Positions 18,424 through 28,766 of a stretch of DNA of 64,000 nucleotides are shown one piece after another. Each line of letters begins with the position of its first letter. The first letter of the stretch is position 1. The position numbers were made by a program, and so were the translations under genes. The notes under the pieces are model-generated. The model did no database searches. It was not told where the DNA came from and was given only the letters and a program-made list of their open reading frames with translations. The stretch comes from Rickettsia endosymbiont of Cantharis rufa (lineage in GTDB: Bacteria > Pseudomonadota > Alphaproteobacteria > Rickettsiales > Rickettsiaceae), in contig NZ_OZ032150.1 in assembly GCF_964026445.1 (NCBI RefSeq), forward strand, positions 744,001 to 808,000. Reading direction: 5' to 3'.

Positions 18424-19600
18424 CTGTCAACACTTTTCCGGACAGTTGTTTAAGTGCAATTTTGTATCTCTTCATATCTTACTGGTGATAAATAATCGTT
18501 AGCAGAATACATTCTGATACGGTTATAAAATACCTCTATATATTCAAATATGGCATATTTTGCTTCCTCCTTAGTTTTAAATTTATATTGATACATTAAT
18601 TCTGTTTTTATAGTATGAAAGAAACTTTCAGCAACAGCATTATCCAAGCAATTTCCTTTACGACCCATACTCTGTTTGATACCATGTTGTTTTATAATTT
18701 TTAAATGACTATCAGAACAATATTGACTACCTCTATCAGTATGCCAAATAAGCCCTTTTGCTGGTTTACGTTGCCATATTGCCATTAATAAAGCATTATT
18801 AACCAAATCAGCTCTCATGTTATTACTCATAGACCATCCTATAATTTTTCTAGAAAATAGATCAATAACAGTTGCTAAATATAGCCAGCCTTCACCAGTT
18901 GGCACATAGGTTATGTCTCCAACCCAATAACAATTAGCAGCATAAACTGTAAACTCTCTATTTAATAAATTAGGAGCAATTTGCTTATTATGATTAGAGT
19001 CAGTAATGGCTTTAAATTTACGTTTAGTTTTACATAGCAAATTAGCTTCTTTTATTAGTCTTGCAATGCGTCTCCTACTAGCAGTTATATCTTGCCGTGA
19101 TAGTTCCTTTTTAATAGGTCTAGTTCCATAATTACCTCTACCTTCTTTAAAGATAATTTCAATTCTGTTTGTTAATTCATTACCTTCTTTAACCCTATTA
19201 CATCCAAGATTATTTAACCATTCATAATAACCATTACGTGATACTTTCATAAATTTACACATAGCAGAAATGGAAAAATTACCTCTGTTTTCCTTTATCC
19301 ATGCGTACCTTATTGGGATTCTTTTGCAAAGTACGCGGCAGCCTTTTTAATAGATCACGTTCTTGTGTTACTCTATCTAGTTCTTCTTCAATCTCCTTAA
19401 TTCATCATACAGATGTTCTTCATATCTCATTACTTCCTTGAGTTTTGAATGTTTATTAACCCAATTATATAGACTATACTTCGTAATTCCTAGTTCTCTA
19501 GCTGCTTGAGCAAAAGGTTGCTTAGACTCAATAGCTAATCTAATCGCTGATTCTTTAAATTCAGCTGGATATATCTTTGGCTCTATATCCGGCATTTTTA
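18424..19600 (-). mobile_element. IS3-family element, degraded orfA
   Basis: Contains orfA (from 19595) and orfB (to 18450) on the minus strand. OrfA begins PDIEPKIYPAEFKESAIRLA with a helix-turn-helix (AARELGITKYSLYNWV), but a one-base shift at about 19385 and another at about 19348 (A5 where A6 is expected) break it before the usual DLLKKAAAYFAKESQ end. The left end near 18424 carries CTGTCAACACTTTTCCGGAC; the right inverted repeat is not clear, so the right side may be truncated. Confidence 0.85.
18450..19262 (-). CDS. IS3-family transposase OrfB (DDE integrase core)
   Basis: 270 residues with helix-turn-helix FMKVSRNGYYEWL, HTH_21-type RIEIIFKEGRGNYGTRPIKK, and a full DDE set: D in WVGDITYVPTGEGWLYLATV, D in IWHTDRGSQYCS, E in CLDNAVAESFFHTIKTE. 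The frame continues upstream of the ATG at 19262 (YAWIKENRGNFSISA) and in IS3 elements would be reached by a frameshift from orfA, which here is damaged. Confidence 0.9.
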   Translation of the reverse strand: MCKFMKVSRNGYYEWLNNLGCNRVKEGNELTNRIEIIFKEGRGNYGTRPIKKELSRQDITASRRRIARLIKEANLLCKTKRKFKAITDSNHNKQIAPNLLNREFTVYAANCYWVGDITYVPTGEGWLYLATVIDLFSRKIIGWSMSNNMRADLVNNALLMAIWQRKPAKGLIWHTDRGSQYCSDSHLKIIKQHGIKQSMGRKGNCLDNAVAESFFHTIKTELMYQYKFKTKEEAKYAIFEYIEVFYNRIRMYSANDYLSPVRYEEIQNCT

Positions 19601-19609
19601 TCCCTACTG

Positions 19610-19999
19610 TTAATATCGTCTATTATTAACTTTCTGGAAAACTATAGCCGCATCAGTCTTGTTAAGGTATATGAAACGTGCTGCTATCTCAATAGGGTTA
19701 TGGGTAACAGCAATTTTACTGACCCCTTTTACTATTTCAAGTGCTACCCCACCTGCAGCGATTCCGACACGAGTAACTCTAGCGCTGTAAAGTGCTGTAT
19801 CCTCTTTTAGTGTTCTTTTTCCCGCCGGCTTATTGTTTTGCGATTGCTGTTCTTTTTGCGGTTCAAGATTCGGCTGTGTTACGCCTTCCGGTGTGTTTAT
19901 AGAGGTTTTTGGTGTCCTCTCATTACTATCCGTTGCATTCTTTATTCCTTTTTTAGAAGCATTAATAGATGATTTATTGCTTAAATTTTCTTTACTCAT
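19610..19999 (-). CDS. Hypothetical protein with low-complexity N-terminus
   Basis: 129 residues. The first ~65 are polar and disordered (Ser, Asn, Lys, Gln, Thr rich); the rest is a moderately hydrophobic helix-like region (ALYSARVTRVGIAAGGVALE, IVKGVSKIAVTHNPIEIAAR). It ends a few bases from the IS3 element, so its C-terminus may be cut. I do not recognise it; composition suggests a Rickettsia-restricted protein. Confidence 0.5.
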   Translation of the reverse strand: MSKENLSNKSSINASKKGIKNATDSNERTPKTSINTPEGVTQPNLEPQKEQQSQNNKPAGKRTLKEDTALYSARVTRVGIAAGGVALEIVKGVSKIAVTHNPIEIAARFIYLNKTDAAIVFQKVNNRRY

Positions 20000-20059
20000 A
20001 CATATCTCATAAAATTACGTTCTATGTTATTTCACATTCTACGTCATTTTTGCTCTTTT

Positions 20060-20178
20060 ATATCATTCCTGCAAAAGCAGGAATCCAGCATAAAGCGAGA
20101 TAAATCGAGCTTTTAATTTAAAAAATTTGCTGTATTTATGCTTTTTTTCTAGATTCCTGCTTTAGCAGGAATGACATA
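20060..20178. repeat. Palindromic repeat P1
   Basis: ATCATTCCTGCAAAAGCAGG at the left and CCTGCTTTAGCAGGAATGAC at the right, with the AT-rich core (AAAGCGAGATAAATCGAGC) shared with 26086 and 60106. Confidence 0.9.
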
Positions 20179-20185
20179 AGAACAC

Positions 20186-21331
20186 TCACCTCTTCCCCAT
20201 CGCATAGCCAGTAATCAAGTTTTTAATAGTCTTAAGATTATTTATTGCTTTAAACCCTATTTGCCTTATACATCTTAAATTTTTTGAATAGTGTGAAAAA
20301 ATATTATTTAACTCATCAGTCAGCTTATACATAATAAAATTATCCTCCTGCCTTAATTTTTGATATTCTTGTAATGTACCATTATTACTAACAATCATAC
20401 TCAAAGTCTCTATATCCTTTATGCCCTGATTAAGCCCCTGCCCCGCCAGTGGATGTACTGTGTGAGCAGTATCGGCAATAAGCACCATTTTATTATGAAA
20501 ATATCTATTTGCCATACGAGCTTTTAACGGGAAGCCACTCATCTCGCTATCAATAGTAATTTTACCTAATGAATTACCGGCATTTCTTTGAGTTAAAAAT
20601 CTGACTTCTTCTATAGGCAAGTCTAGAATTAAGGATGCTTGGCTAGCGGAAGTTGACCATATTACGGAAGAGCTATTTTGATCATTCAAAGGCAATAAAG
20701 CAAGAGGACCAAGTGGCAGGAAATGCTCCATAGCACAATTTCCATGCGGCTTTTCATGCTTAATATTAAATGTAAGAGCGGTTTGATAAGGTTTTTCTAT
20801 TTCATTAGCAAAATAATGAGACCTCACTTTTGAATTTGCTCCGTCACATATAATTAATAAATTACATTTAATTTGTCCATCATCAAATTTTATAATTGAG
20901 TAGTCATTATGACTTATAACTTCTTGATATTGATTATTATCAATTAATGTTATCAACGAATTATTAGTTACTTTCGACAATAATATTTTTTTAAAATCGC
21001 TATTCTTAACCACATATCCAAGTACAGTGTCATCGTCGTTTCGTAAATCTAATATCTCTGACGCCTTATTATCTACTACATATACATCTCGCATTTCTGC
21101 AACAAACTCTTCCAAATCTTTCCATATATCGATAGAGGATAAGAAGTTTTTAGAATACGGCGTTAAAGCAGTCGTTCTTATATCTTTAAAGAATTTCGGG
21201 TTTTTTATCGATTTACTCTCGAATATAGTAGTTTCTATACCCTTTTGTGCAAAAGAAAGCGCAGTTAGCATACCGCTAAGACCGCAGCCTAAAATTGCTA
21301 AATTAATCTTTTTTGTTTCTATCTGATTCAT
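20186..21331 (-). CDS. ubiH: UbiH/UbiF-family FAD-dependent ubiquinone hydroxylase
   Basis: 381-residue flavin monooxygenase that would hydroxylate the ring of ubiquinone precursors. N-terminal FAD fingerprint LAILGCGLSGMLTALSFAQK, the middle DG motif (LLIICDGANSKVRSHYF), and the diagnostic second FAD motif VLIADTAHTVHPLAGQGLNQ with GIKDIETL. Which ring position it acts on is not readable. Its start overlaps the end of the upstream MrpF-like gene by 29 bases. Confidence 0.88.
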   Translation of the reverse strand: MNQIETKKINLAILGCGLSGMLTALSFAQKGIETTIFESKSIKNPKFFKDIRTTALTPYSKNFLSSIDIWKDLEEFVAEMRDVYVVDNKASEILDLRNDDDTVLGYVVKNSDFKKILLSKVTNNSLITLIDNNQYQEVISHNDYSIIKFDDGQIKCNLLIICDGANSKVRSHYFANEIEKPYQTALTFNIKHEKPHGNCAMEHFLPLGPLALLPLNDQNSSSVIWSTSASQASLILDLPIEEVRFLTQRNAGNSLGKITIDSEMSGFPLKARMANRYFHNKMVLIADTAHTVHPLAGQGLNQGIKDIETLSMIVSNNGTLQEYQKLRQEDNFIMYKLTDELNNIFSHYSKNLRCIRQIGFKAINNLKTIKNLITGYAMGKR

Positions 21332-21569
21332 GTATAAAATATTTTAAATAACCGTTTGTGGCTATGAAGCTTAAAAGGAAGTAAATAATTGCTATATCCA
21401 AATATGAACTATTACCTAAATACAATCCTAAGCAACAAATAAACAAGCTAACAATAGCCGTAAAACTGTTTAGAATTAATAAATTTGTAAAAATATCTGT
21501 TTTTTTGATAAATAGGTAAGTTGTTAAGCAAATAAATAATGAAATAATAATTAAAAAGGTATTAAGCAT
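21303..21569 (-). CDS. Small membrane protein, MrpF/PhaF-like
   Basis: 88 residues with three predicted membrane helices (LNTFLIIISLFICLTTYLFI; LLILNSFTAIVSLFICCLGL; DIAIIYFLLSFIATNGYLKY). Size and layout match subunit F of Mrp-type Na+/H+ (K+/H+) antiporters, including a charged segment after helix 1 (KKTDIFTN) and the final FI-ATNGYLKYF stretch. No other Mrp subunit is in the window, and small size limits certainty. Confidence 0.6.
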   Translation of the reverse strand: MLNTFLIIISLFICLTTYLFIKKTDIFTNLLILNSFTAIVSLFICCLGLYLGNSSYLDIAIIYFLLSFIATNGYLKYFIHESDRNKKD

Positions 21570-21621
21570 GGTTTTTAAAATTAGTTTTACTGCTTGTTAG
21601 GGGCTTTGTTGTATAAGTCCG

Positions 21622-21725
21622 ATGTCATACCGTGGCTTGACCACGGTATCCATAAAAATAACTTAATAATACTAATAATTTTATTATTAGTAACTGAACC
21701 CCGTGGTCAAGCCACGGGGTGACAG
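21622..21725. repeat. Palindromic repeat, family P2 (CCGTGG...CCACGG)
   Basis: GTCATACCGTGGCTTGACCA at the left, GTCAAGCCACGGGGTGACAG at the right. Copies at 36217, 37358, 48380, 55636 and 63526, and inside the aminopeptidase gene. Confidence 0.9.
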
Positions 21726-21856
21726 CGGGAAAGCCGAAGCCTAGCCCTAACAACAACACCCTTATTGTATATAATCATTTATAATCCTACAAACTGCAAA
21801 TAAAATTAATTAAAATTCCTTAAATAATTTTAATATTATATAATCTTAGCCAATCT

Positions 21857-22688
21857 GGTCGCGCCCCCCGTATTGCAGCTTAGCATGAATAGTCTATAAT
21901 CCTCAAACAGTAATAAGAGAGAATTATAGTTAAGGAGTTATGGCAAGAATAGATGTTAAGTGTAGATCAAGAATAGATGTTAAGTGTAGATATTATAACG
22001 ACACAGAAAAAGTAGTAAAGGCGGGATATTCAATTTCAAAACAACAGAGATATCAATGCAAGCAGTGTAATCGATATTTTTAACTGTAATATATTAATAA
22101 TGCCTCTAAGCCTGGAGTCAAGGCTCAGATAGTAGATATGTCAATCAATGGCTCTGGAGTTAGGGATACAGTAAGAGTATTAAAAGTGGGTATCAATACG
22201 GTTATCCGTGTTTTAAAAAAATCTAGCGTTAAAAAAGATAAATCATTCTATCAATACGATAGAAGTAATTATTGCTCCTGAAATAGATGAACAATGGCCT
22301 TATGTACAGAATAAATCCAAACAAAGATGGCTTTGATATTCTTTGGATAAGATTTTGTTAAAAGTAGTTGCTTATACTTTTGGTACAAGATGTGATAGCA
22401 CATCAGAATCATTACTGAAAAAAACTGGAGGATTTTAAGGTTACTTTTTACTTTACAGATGGATAGGGAAGTTATGCTAGGTTATTAGATCCCAAAAAAC
22501 ACATTGTTAGTAAAAAATATACTCAACGGATAGAACGGGGTAACTTAAATCTTAGAACAAGATGCAAAAGACTGACACGTAAAACAATTTGTTTTTCCAA
22601 GTCATTGGATATTCATGATAAAGTCATCGGAACTCTTATTGAACGTATAGCCTTTTAATATCCACATCTGTAAAATGGAGGTGCGACC
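21857..22688 (+). mobile_element. IS1-family insertion sequence, copy D, with target duplication
   Basis: 832 bp between GGTCGCGCCCCCCG and GGAGGTGCGACC. Flanked by the 8-bp duplication GCCAATCT (21849-21856, 22689-22696). Inserted upstream of ntrX, about 115 bp before its start. Transposase lesions as in the other copies. Confidence 0.95.
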
Positions 22689-22803
22689 GCCAATCTTTAC
22701 ATTATAAATAGCTATTGTGACAAAAATGTTATAAAAAATGTTGCTTTCTTTTACATTCGGCATTAACGTATACTTAACATTAATATTTTTAAGGTAAATT
22801 GTA

Positions 22804-24231
22804 ATGTCACCAATAGATGTTTTAATAGTAGATGACGAAGAGGATATACGAAATATTATTGCCACAATTTTGAAAGATGAAGGTTTTAACCCTAAGGTTG
22901 CCGCTAATAGTACTCAAGCCCTTAGAATACTTTCCGAAAAACCGGTCTCTGCAGTTATACTTGATATTTGGCTTCAAGGAAGCGAGATTGATGGGCTTGG
23001 GATTTTAGAGATAATTAAAAAACGTTATCCTTTAATGCCGGTAATAATTATCAGCGGTCACGGTACTATAGAAACAGCGGTAAATGCTATAAAAATGGGG
23101 GCTTATGATTATATAGAAAAACCGTTTAATAATGATAAATTGGTTATTTTACTTAAAAGAGCTTGTGAAGTAACAAAGTTAAAGCGTGAGAATATAGATT
23201 TAAAATCAAAGGTTATCGATAAAACCGAATTAGTAGGCAAATGTTCGATAACTTTAAAATATCTAATGGAAATAGAGAGGGCAGCGGGTTCCGGCAGTCG
23301 TATAATGATTCATGGTAAGGTCGGTAGCGGTAAAGAGCTTGCAGCAAGGTTAATTCATAAAAAATCTAAGAGGGTTAATAATCCTTTCATTATCTTCAGC
23401 CCTACCTGTATGACCACAGAAAAAATCAATCAAGAATTATTCGGCGAAGCAGAAAAACAGGAAAATAATACTAAGCGCCCTACTATCTTAGAATTCGCTA
23501 ATAACGGTACCTTATATATAGATGAAGTCAGTAATATCCCCATTCCTATTCAGATAAAGTTATTAAAATTTCTTAAGGATCAAACCATTACAAAACCTTG
23601 CGGAAAAAATATTAAAGTCGATATAAAAATCATCACTGGTACTTCTAAAAATATCCAAGACGAAGTCAATAACGGTAAATTTTTAGAGGATCTATATCAT
23701 CGTCTTAATGTTTCTTCTCTAGAAGTCCCTTCACTATATGACAGAAAAGAAGATATACCGCTACTCGTAAAATATTTTGTTAAGCAGCTTTCAAAATTTT
23801 CAGGTTTAAAGGAACGTACTTTTGCCGATGAAACTATAGCAGCACTTCAATCCTATGAATGGCCAGGCAATATTAGACAATTACGTAATGTTGTTGAATG
23901 GACTTTAATTATGAATCCATTAACTACAGGTAATAATGAAATTATCAAACCTTATATGATACCTTCAGAAATATTAGCAAATAGTGCTAATCTTACAAAA
24001 CTTGAAGATAGCTTTGATATGCTATCTATGCCGCTTAGAGAAGCTAGAGAAGTTTTTGAACGTCAATATTTATCGGCACAAATGAGTCGTTTCAATAATA
24101 ATATTTCAAAAACATCGTCATTTGTCGGCATGGAAAGATCGGCTTTGCATCGTAAATTAAAACTATTAAGCTTACATGTACCTCCTACAAATAGAATAAA
24201 TGAAGAGGAGTATGAGGAAGTAAATGCCTAG
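22804..24231 (+). CDS. ntrX: NtrX-type response regulator with AAA+ domain
   Basis: 475 residues: receiver domain with phospho-acceptor D54 ([10 protein letters not shown]) and K106 in YIEKPF, an AAA+ domain with Walker A at about 170-178 (HGKVGSGKE) and Walker B ([10 protein letters not shown]), then a Fis-type helix-turn-helix ([20 protein letters not shown]). Where sigma-54 activators have GAFTGA, this protein has [14 protein letters not shown], so the sigma-54 contact loop is lost. It would regulate through another RNA polymerase holoenzyme. Its stop overlaps the next gene's start by 8 bases. IS1 copy D sits in its upstream region. Confidence 0.92.
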   Translation: MSPIDVLIVDDEEDIRNIIATILKDEGFNPKVAANSTQALRILSEKPVSAVILDIWLQGSEIDGLGILEIIKKRYPLMPVIIISGHGTIETAVNAIKMGAYDYIEKPFNNDKLVILLKRACEVTKLKRENIDLKSKVIDKTELVGKCSITLKYLMEIERAAGSGSRIMIHGKVGSGKELAARLIHKKSKRVNNPFIIFSPTCMTTEKINQELFGEAEKQENNTKRPTILEFANNGTLYIDEVSNIPIPIQIKLLKFLKDQTITKPCGKNIKVDIKIITGTSKNIQDEVNNGKFLEDLYHRLNVSSLEVPSLYDRKEDIPLLVKYFVKQLSKFSGLKERTFADETIAALQSYEWPGNIRQLRNVVEWTLIMNPLTTGNNEIIKPYMIPSEILANSANLTKLEDSFDMLSMPLREAREVFERQYLSAQMSRFNNNISKTSSFVGMERSALHRKLKLLSLHVPPTNRINEEEYEEVNA

Positions 24232-25969
24232 AGTCATATCAATAATTACTATTTACTTGTTATTAAGCAGTTGTTCCGAATCTACTCGTGATGCGAATGG
24301 ATTACTTACAGATAGCCAAAGCACGGTAATTCGGAATTATATAATATCGCAAAATTCTAAAAATCTTAAAGTGAATCTTAAGGAGAAATTCGGTTCAAAT
24401 TTAAAAGGAGTAAAATTAATAGGAGTAAAGCTAATAAATGAAGATTTATCAGGAATAGATTTAACTTCCTGCGAAATATTACGTGCTGATTTTGCAGGTA
24501 GTAATTTAGAAAAAGCAATACTTACAAATGCTATAATTCAAGAAAGTAATTTTGCAGATTCAGTAATAAAAAATATTTCCGGATATAATTCTGACTTTCA
24601 AGGTTCAATTTTTAACAATATAACATTACAAAATACAAATTTTGTTCAATCAAATTTTAGCGATACTGATTTTAATAAAACTACTATACAAAATGTTAAT
24701 TTTGAAAACTCTAAATTTAGTCATGTATTATGGAGTAATAATACTATCGAAGGTGTTAATTTTCAAAAAGCTAACTTAAAGAATAATAGCTTTAAAAATA
24801 CTAATATATCAAATTCAATATTTTATGGTACAGATTTGGAAAAAAGTGTGATAAATAACACCAACTTTACTAATAATTATTTTGAATCTAGCGACCTAAG
24901 TCAAACTAAATTAACGGCAGTAATAATTAAGGATTCTAACTTCACACAAAGTATTTTTAATGAAGTAAGCTTTAATAACGTACAAAGTAACAACTCTTTC
25001 TTTTCATACGCTTCCTTTCGGGGTTCAACATTACAAAATATTAGCATCACTAAATGTGATTTACAAAACAGTACAATTAATAGTTCAGTTTTAAATCAGT
25101 TTAAAATCGATAATTCTATATTAAATAATATGAGTCTAAACGATAATAAATTTAATAATTTATCAATAAGAAATAGTAATGCTAATTTTGTAAGGATTAA
25201 TAAAACTACAGGTTCAAATATCACTTTAGATAATATTAGCCATATTAATAATATTTTTAGCAATAATGATTTTAAACAATTTATAGTGATTAATACCAAT
25301 TTAACCAGCAGTGAAATAATAAACTCAAATGTAACTAACGGGCAATTTAATAATGTAAATTTTTCTAAATCATTGATACAAAACGTAAATTTTTCAGATG
25401 TTAAAATTAATTTAGGCAATTTAAACCAAGTAGCTCTAATAAATTCTAATCTAACAAATACCGTGGTTATTAATTCGGTCCTTGCTAATTCACAAATAAA
25501 TAATATTAACTACCAAGCATATTCCGGTTTTATTAATACTAATGTTTCTAATAATATTATTTTAAATAACGATAATTCGAGTAAAATCCCACCGAATAAT
25601 ATAGTAATAAGTTCGGTAAAAGATCTGCAAAGAATAACTAACTTAGCAAATATGAATTTAACAAATCTTGACTTAAGTAATCTAAAGTTTGATAGAGTAG
25701 ATTTTTCAAATAGTATCTTTAAGAATGCTAACTTAACAAATACGATAATTAAGAACTCTTCTTTACAAAAGGTAGATTTTTCTGCAACAACAATTTCTAA
25801 AACAGATTTTTCAAACTCAATATTAACAGATAGCATATTTAAATCAGCTAAAATTAATCAGGCTAACTTTAGTAACTCTGACCTAACAAATGTTGATTTT
25901 AGTGATGCGACAATTAAGGATACTTCATTTGATAAGGCTAAGACAGATGGCATGAGAGGAGTGTGGTAG
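24224..25969 (+). CDS. Pentapeptide-repeat lipoprotein
   Basis: 581 residues. A short signal with a lipobox ([13 protein letters not shown], cysteine about 17) predicts a lipid-anchored envelope protein. From about residue 60 to the end it is a run of imperfect five-residue repeats in which every fifth residue is F, L, I or V flanked by N, S, T and D (for example [40 protein letters not shown]), predicting a long right-handed quadrilateral beta-helix. Overlaps the ntrX stop by 8 bases. The function of such surface beta-helices is unknown here. A serine/threonine/asparagine surface could bind ligand or surface polymers. Confidence 0.85.
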   Translation: MPRVISIITIYLLLSSCSESTRDANGLLTDSQSTVIRNYIISQNSKNLKVNLKEKFGSNLKGVKLIGVKLINEDLSGIDLTSCEILRADFAGSNLEKAILTNAIIQESNFADSVIKNISGYNSDFQGSIFNNITLQNTNFVQSNFSDTDFNKTTIQNVNFENSKFSHVLWSNNTIEGVNFQKANLKNNSFKNTNISNSIFYGTDLEKSVINNTNFTNNYFESSDLSQTKLTAVIIKDSNFTQSIFNEVSFNNVQSNNSFFSYASFRGSTLQNISITKCDLQNSTINSSVLNQFKIDNSILNNMSLNDNKFNNLSIRNSNANFVRINKTTGSNITLDNISHINNIFSNNDFKQFIVINTNLTSSEIINSNVTNGQFNNVNFSKSLIQNVNFSDVKINLGNLNQVALINSNLTNTVVINSVLANSQINNINYQAYSGFINTNVSNNIILNNDNSSKIPPNNIVISSVKDLQRITNLANMNLTNLDLSNLKFDRVDFSNSIFKNANLTNTIIKNSSLQKVDFSATTISKTDFSNSILTDSIFKSAKINQANFSNSDLTNVDFSDATIKDTSFDKAKTDGMRGVW

Positions 25970-26085
25970 TTTTTTTAAACATCATTGCAAGGAAAAACTG
26001 TAAGTTTTGTACGTACACAATCTCATGAGATTGCCACGTTTCAAGCAAATGTGGCGCTGTTGCATGGCTCAAAAAACCGGCTCTA
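25970..26085. repeat. Fragment of repeat family P3
   Basis: CATTGCAAGGAAAAACTG, GAGATTGCCACG and, beyond P1, GCTCGCAATGACG at 26231: broken pieces of the family seen at 31820. The P1 repeat at 26086 lies between them. No gene between 25970 and 26291. Confidence 0.5.
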
Positions 26086-26204
26086 TATGTCATTCCCGCG
26101 TAGGTGGGAATCCAGAAAAAAGTATAAATACAGCAAATTTTGAAATTAAAAGCTCGATTTATCTCGCTTTATACTGGATTCCCACCTACGCGGGAATGAC
26201 ATAA
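26086..26204. repeat. Palindromic repeat P1
   Basis: TGTCATTCCCGCGTAGGTGG and CCACCTACGCGGGAATGACA as near-perfect inverted ends with the standard core. It is open in one frame (HSRVGGNPEKSINTANFE...), which shows how P1 can be read through in genes. Confidence 0.9.
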
Positions 26205-26291
26205 AACGAACCATACTAACAACACCGCAAATGCTCGCAATGACGACTTGGGTATCCACACGAACAATATCCCGCAGGAACGACATAGGAT

Positions 26292-27266
26292 TTACCTTTG
26301 GTTGCTCTTTGAAAATTTTCCTTTATTAGTAGGAGTATTAGACGGTACAAATGAATTATTATTTATAAAAGCAGCAGGGCTCTGCTTCTTCATTTTATTA
26401 ATAATTTGTTGTTGTTTAAGATTATTTATCTTTTGTTTTTCAGTTGTCCTTATAGATTTAGTAATTTTAGCAGTTTCTACAAATATTTCCTGAGGAGTTT
26501 GTAGCTGTTCAATTTGCTCATAATGTTTTTTAAGAAATTCTTCTTTTATCTTTGGTTTTACTCCTTTCGAATCAACATATGTTTTATATAACTTCTTTAA
26601 TTGCGTTTTAGATTCTTTCATTTGTGTTTTAGAGGATTTTTGGGGAAGTGATTTAATCGAATTAACAAGACTACTACCTATTTCTTTTATAATATTAACT
26701 GCAGGAGAAGCTATTTTCATTATTCCTTCAAAAATTTTATTTAATCCGCTAGCAATAACATCTAATACTTTAGGCTCATATTCTTTAGATATAGGGAGTG
26801 TATCCCTAATAATATCACTAGCTTCAGTTAGATTATTAGCTAAATGAAGTAATGCTTTTTTCTCCTCTAACTCAGTAGCTCGATTAGCATATAAACTAGC
26901 TATATCTGCCTGAACATCTATAGTATCGGTAATTATTGATTTAGTATCATTAAAGGAAGGATCTATAGATGTCTTTTTCTGCGTTACAGGACTATCTTCT
27001 CTTAATTTATCTAGTCTATCACGTATTGCTTGGTCTTTTTGATCATTGAGGTTTTTACTTTTTTGTTCTAGTTTAAGCTCAGATTGCATCCGCTCAATTA
27101 AATCGTCTACTTCATTACCGGATTTTTTTGTGGGGGCATAAGGTCTGTCTTGAAGCTTAGCGAACCTTTCTTCTAATTCTTCAAGTGCTGGAGGAGTGCC
27201 TTTAAGCTTTGCTAGTTTTTCTTCTAATTCTTTTATTATTCGATCGTCTTGCTCTTTCTTAGACAT
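26292..27266 (-). CDS. Coiled-coil hypothetical protein, possible secreted effector
   Basis: 324 residues from the ATG at 27266 (MSKKEQDDRIIKELEEKL), preceded by GAGGT; the frame is open a little further upstream but this ATG has the better site. Two short leucine-rich units near the N-terminus (ELEEKLAKLKGTPP, ELEERFAKLQDRPY) and then EVDDLIERMQSELKLEQ resemble motifs seen in the eukaryotic abscission protein ANCHR/ZFYVE19. The rest is long charged helices with a proline-poor middle and a Lys/Gln-rich C-terminus. No signal peptide. Function unknown; an exported, host-directed role is only inference. Confidence 0.6.
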   Translation of the reverse strand: MSKKEQDDRIIKELEEKLAKLKGTPPALEELEERFAKLQDRPYAPTKKSGNEVDDLIERMQSELKLEQKSKNLNDQKDQAIRDRLDKLREDSPVTQKKTSIDPSFNDTKSIITDTIDVQADIASLYANRATELEEKKALLHLANNLTEASDIIRDTLPISKEYEPKVLDVIASGLNKIFEGIMKIASPAVNIIKEIGSSLVNSIKSLPQKSSKTQMKESKTQLKKLYKTYVDSKGVKPKIKEEFLKKHYEQIEQLQTPQEIFVETAKITKSIRTTEKQKINNLKQQQIINKMKKQSPAAFINNNSFVPSNTPTNKGKFSKSNQR

Positions 27267-27386
27267 ATATACCTCTGTAATAATTCTCAATTATTAATAA
27301 CAAAAATATTTACAAAAATAAAGTATTTTTTAATATGATGATAGATACAGAGATATAAATATTAAGAATGATTACAATTAATATGA

Positions 27387-27934
27387 GTCGCGCCCCCGTA
27401 TTGCAGCTTAGCATGAATAGTCTATAATCCTCAAACAGTAATAAGAGAGAATTATAGTTAAGGAGTTATGACAAGAATAGATGTTAAGTGTAGATCAAGA
27501 ATAGATGTTAAGTGTAGATATTATAACGACACAGAAAAAGTAGTAAAGGCGGGATATTCAATTTCAAAACAACAGAGATATCAATGCAAGCAGTGTAATC
27601 GATATTTTCAACTGTAATATATTAATAATGCCTCTAAGCCTGGAGTCAAGACTCAGATAGTAGATATGTCAATCAATGGCTCTGGAGTTAGGGATACAGT
27701 AAGAGTATTAAAAGTGGGTATCAATACGGTTATCCGTGTTTTAAAAAAATCTAGCGTTAAAAAAGATAAATCATTCTATCAATACGATAGAAGTAATTAT
27801 TGCTCCTGAAATAGATGAACAATGGCCTTATGTACAGAATAAATCCAAACAAAGATGGCTTTGGTATTCTTTGGATAAGATTTTGTTAAAAGTAGTTGCT
27901 TATACTTTTGGTACAAGATGTGATAGCACATCAG
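27387..27934 (+). mobile_element. IS1-family insertion sequence, copy E, 3' truncated
   Basis: Starts GTCGCGCCCCCGTATTGC and follows the IS1 sequence to GATAGCACATCAG in insB, where copy F (opposite strand) begins. The last ~290 bp are missing. InsA has CAA rather than TAA after YF but the next TAA is present. Confidence 0.92.
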
Positions 27935-28766
27935 GGTTGCACCTCCATTTTACAGATGTGGATATTAAAAGGCTATACGTTCAATAAGAGTTCCAATGAC
28001 TTTATCATGAATATCCAATGACTTGGAAAAACAAATTGTTTTACGTGTCAGTCTTTTGCATCTTGTTCTAAGATTTAAGTTACCCCGTTCTATCCGTTGA
28101 GTATATTTTTTACTAACAATGTGTTTTTTGGGATCTAATAACCTAGCATAACTTCCCCATCCATCTGTAAAGTAAAAAGTAACCTTAAAATCCTCCGGTT
28201 TTTTTCAGTAATGATTCTGATGTGCTATCACATCTTGTACCAAAAGTATAAGCAACTACTTTTAACAAAATCTTATCCAAAGAATATCAAAGCCATCTTT
28301 GTTTGGATTTATTCTGTACATAAGGCCATTGTTCATCTATTTCAGGAGCAATAATTACTTCTATCGTATTGATAGAATGATTTATCTTTTTTAACGCTAG
28401 ATTTTTTTTAAAACACGGATAACCGTATTGATACCCACTTTTAATACTCTTACTGTATCCCTAACTCCAGAGCCATTGATTGACATATCTACTATCTGAG
28501 TCTTGACTCCAGGCTTAGAGGCATTATTAATATATTACAGTTAAAAATATCGATTACACTGCTTGCATTGATATCTCTGTTGTTTTGAAATTGAATATCC
28601 CGCCTTTACTACTTTTTCTGTGTCGTTATAATATCTACACTTAACATCTATTCTTGATCTACACTTAACATCTATTCTTGCCATAACTCCTTAACTATAA
28701 TTCTCTCTTATTACTGTTTGAGGATTATAGACTATTCATGCTAAGCTGCAATACGGGGGCACGGCC
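27935..28766 (-). mobile_element. IS1-family insertion sequence, copy F
   Basis: 832 bp, ends GGTTGCACCTCC and GGCCGTGCCCCCG. It abuts copy E on the left and an IS3 orfB on the right, with no target duplication. It differs from the others in an A8 (not A7) tract at the InsA/InsB junction. Confidence 0.92.

Noticed and set aside
25096..25836. Two minus-strand frames antisense to the pentapeptide gene
   Set aside because: Biased composition of the repeat gene opens the opposite strand; no start site or similarity to known proteins.
26007..26204. 65-codon frame with HSRVGGNPEK...
   Set aside because: It is the P1 palindrome read through in one frame; such frames occur at every P1 copy.
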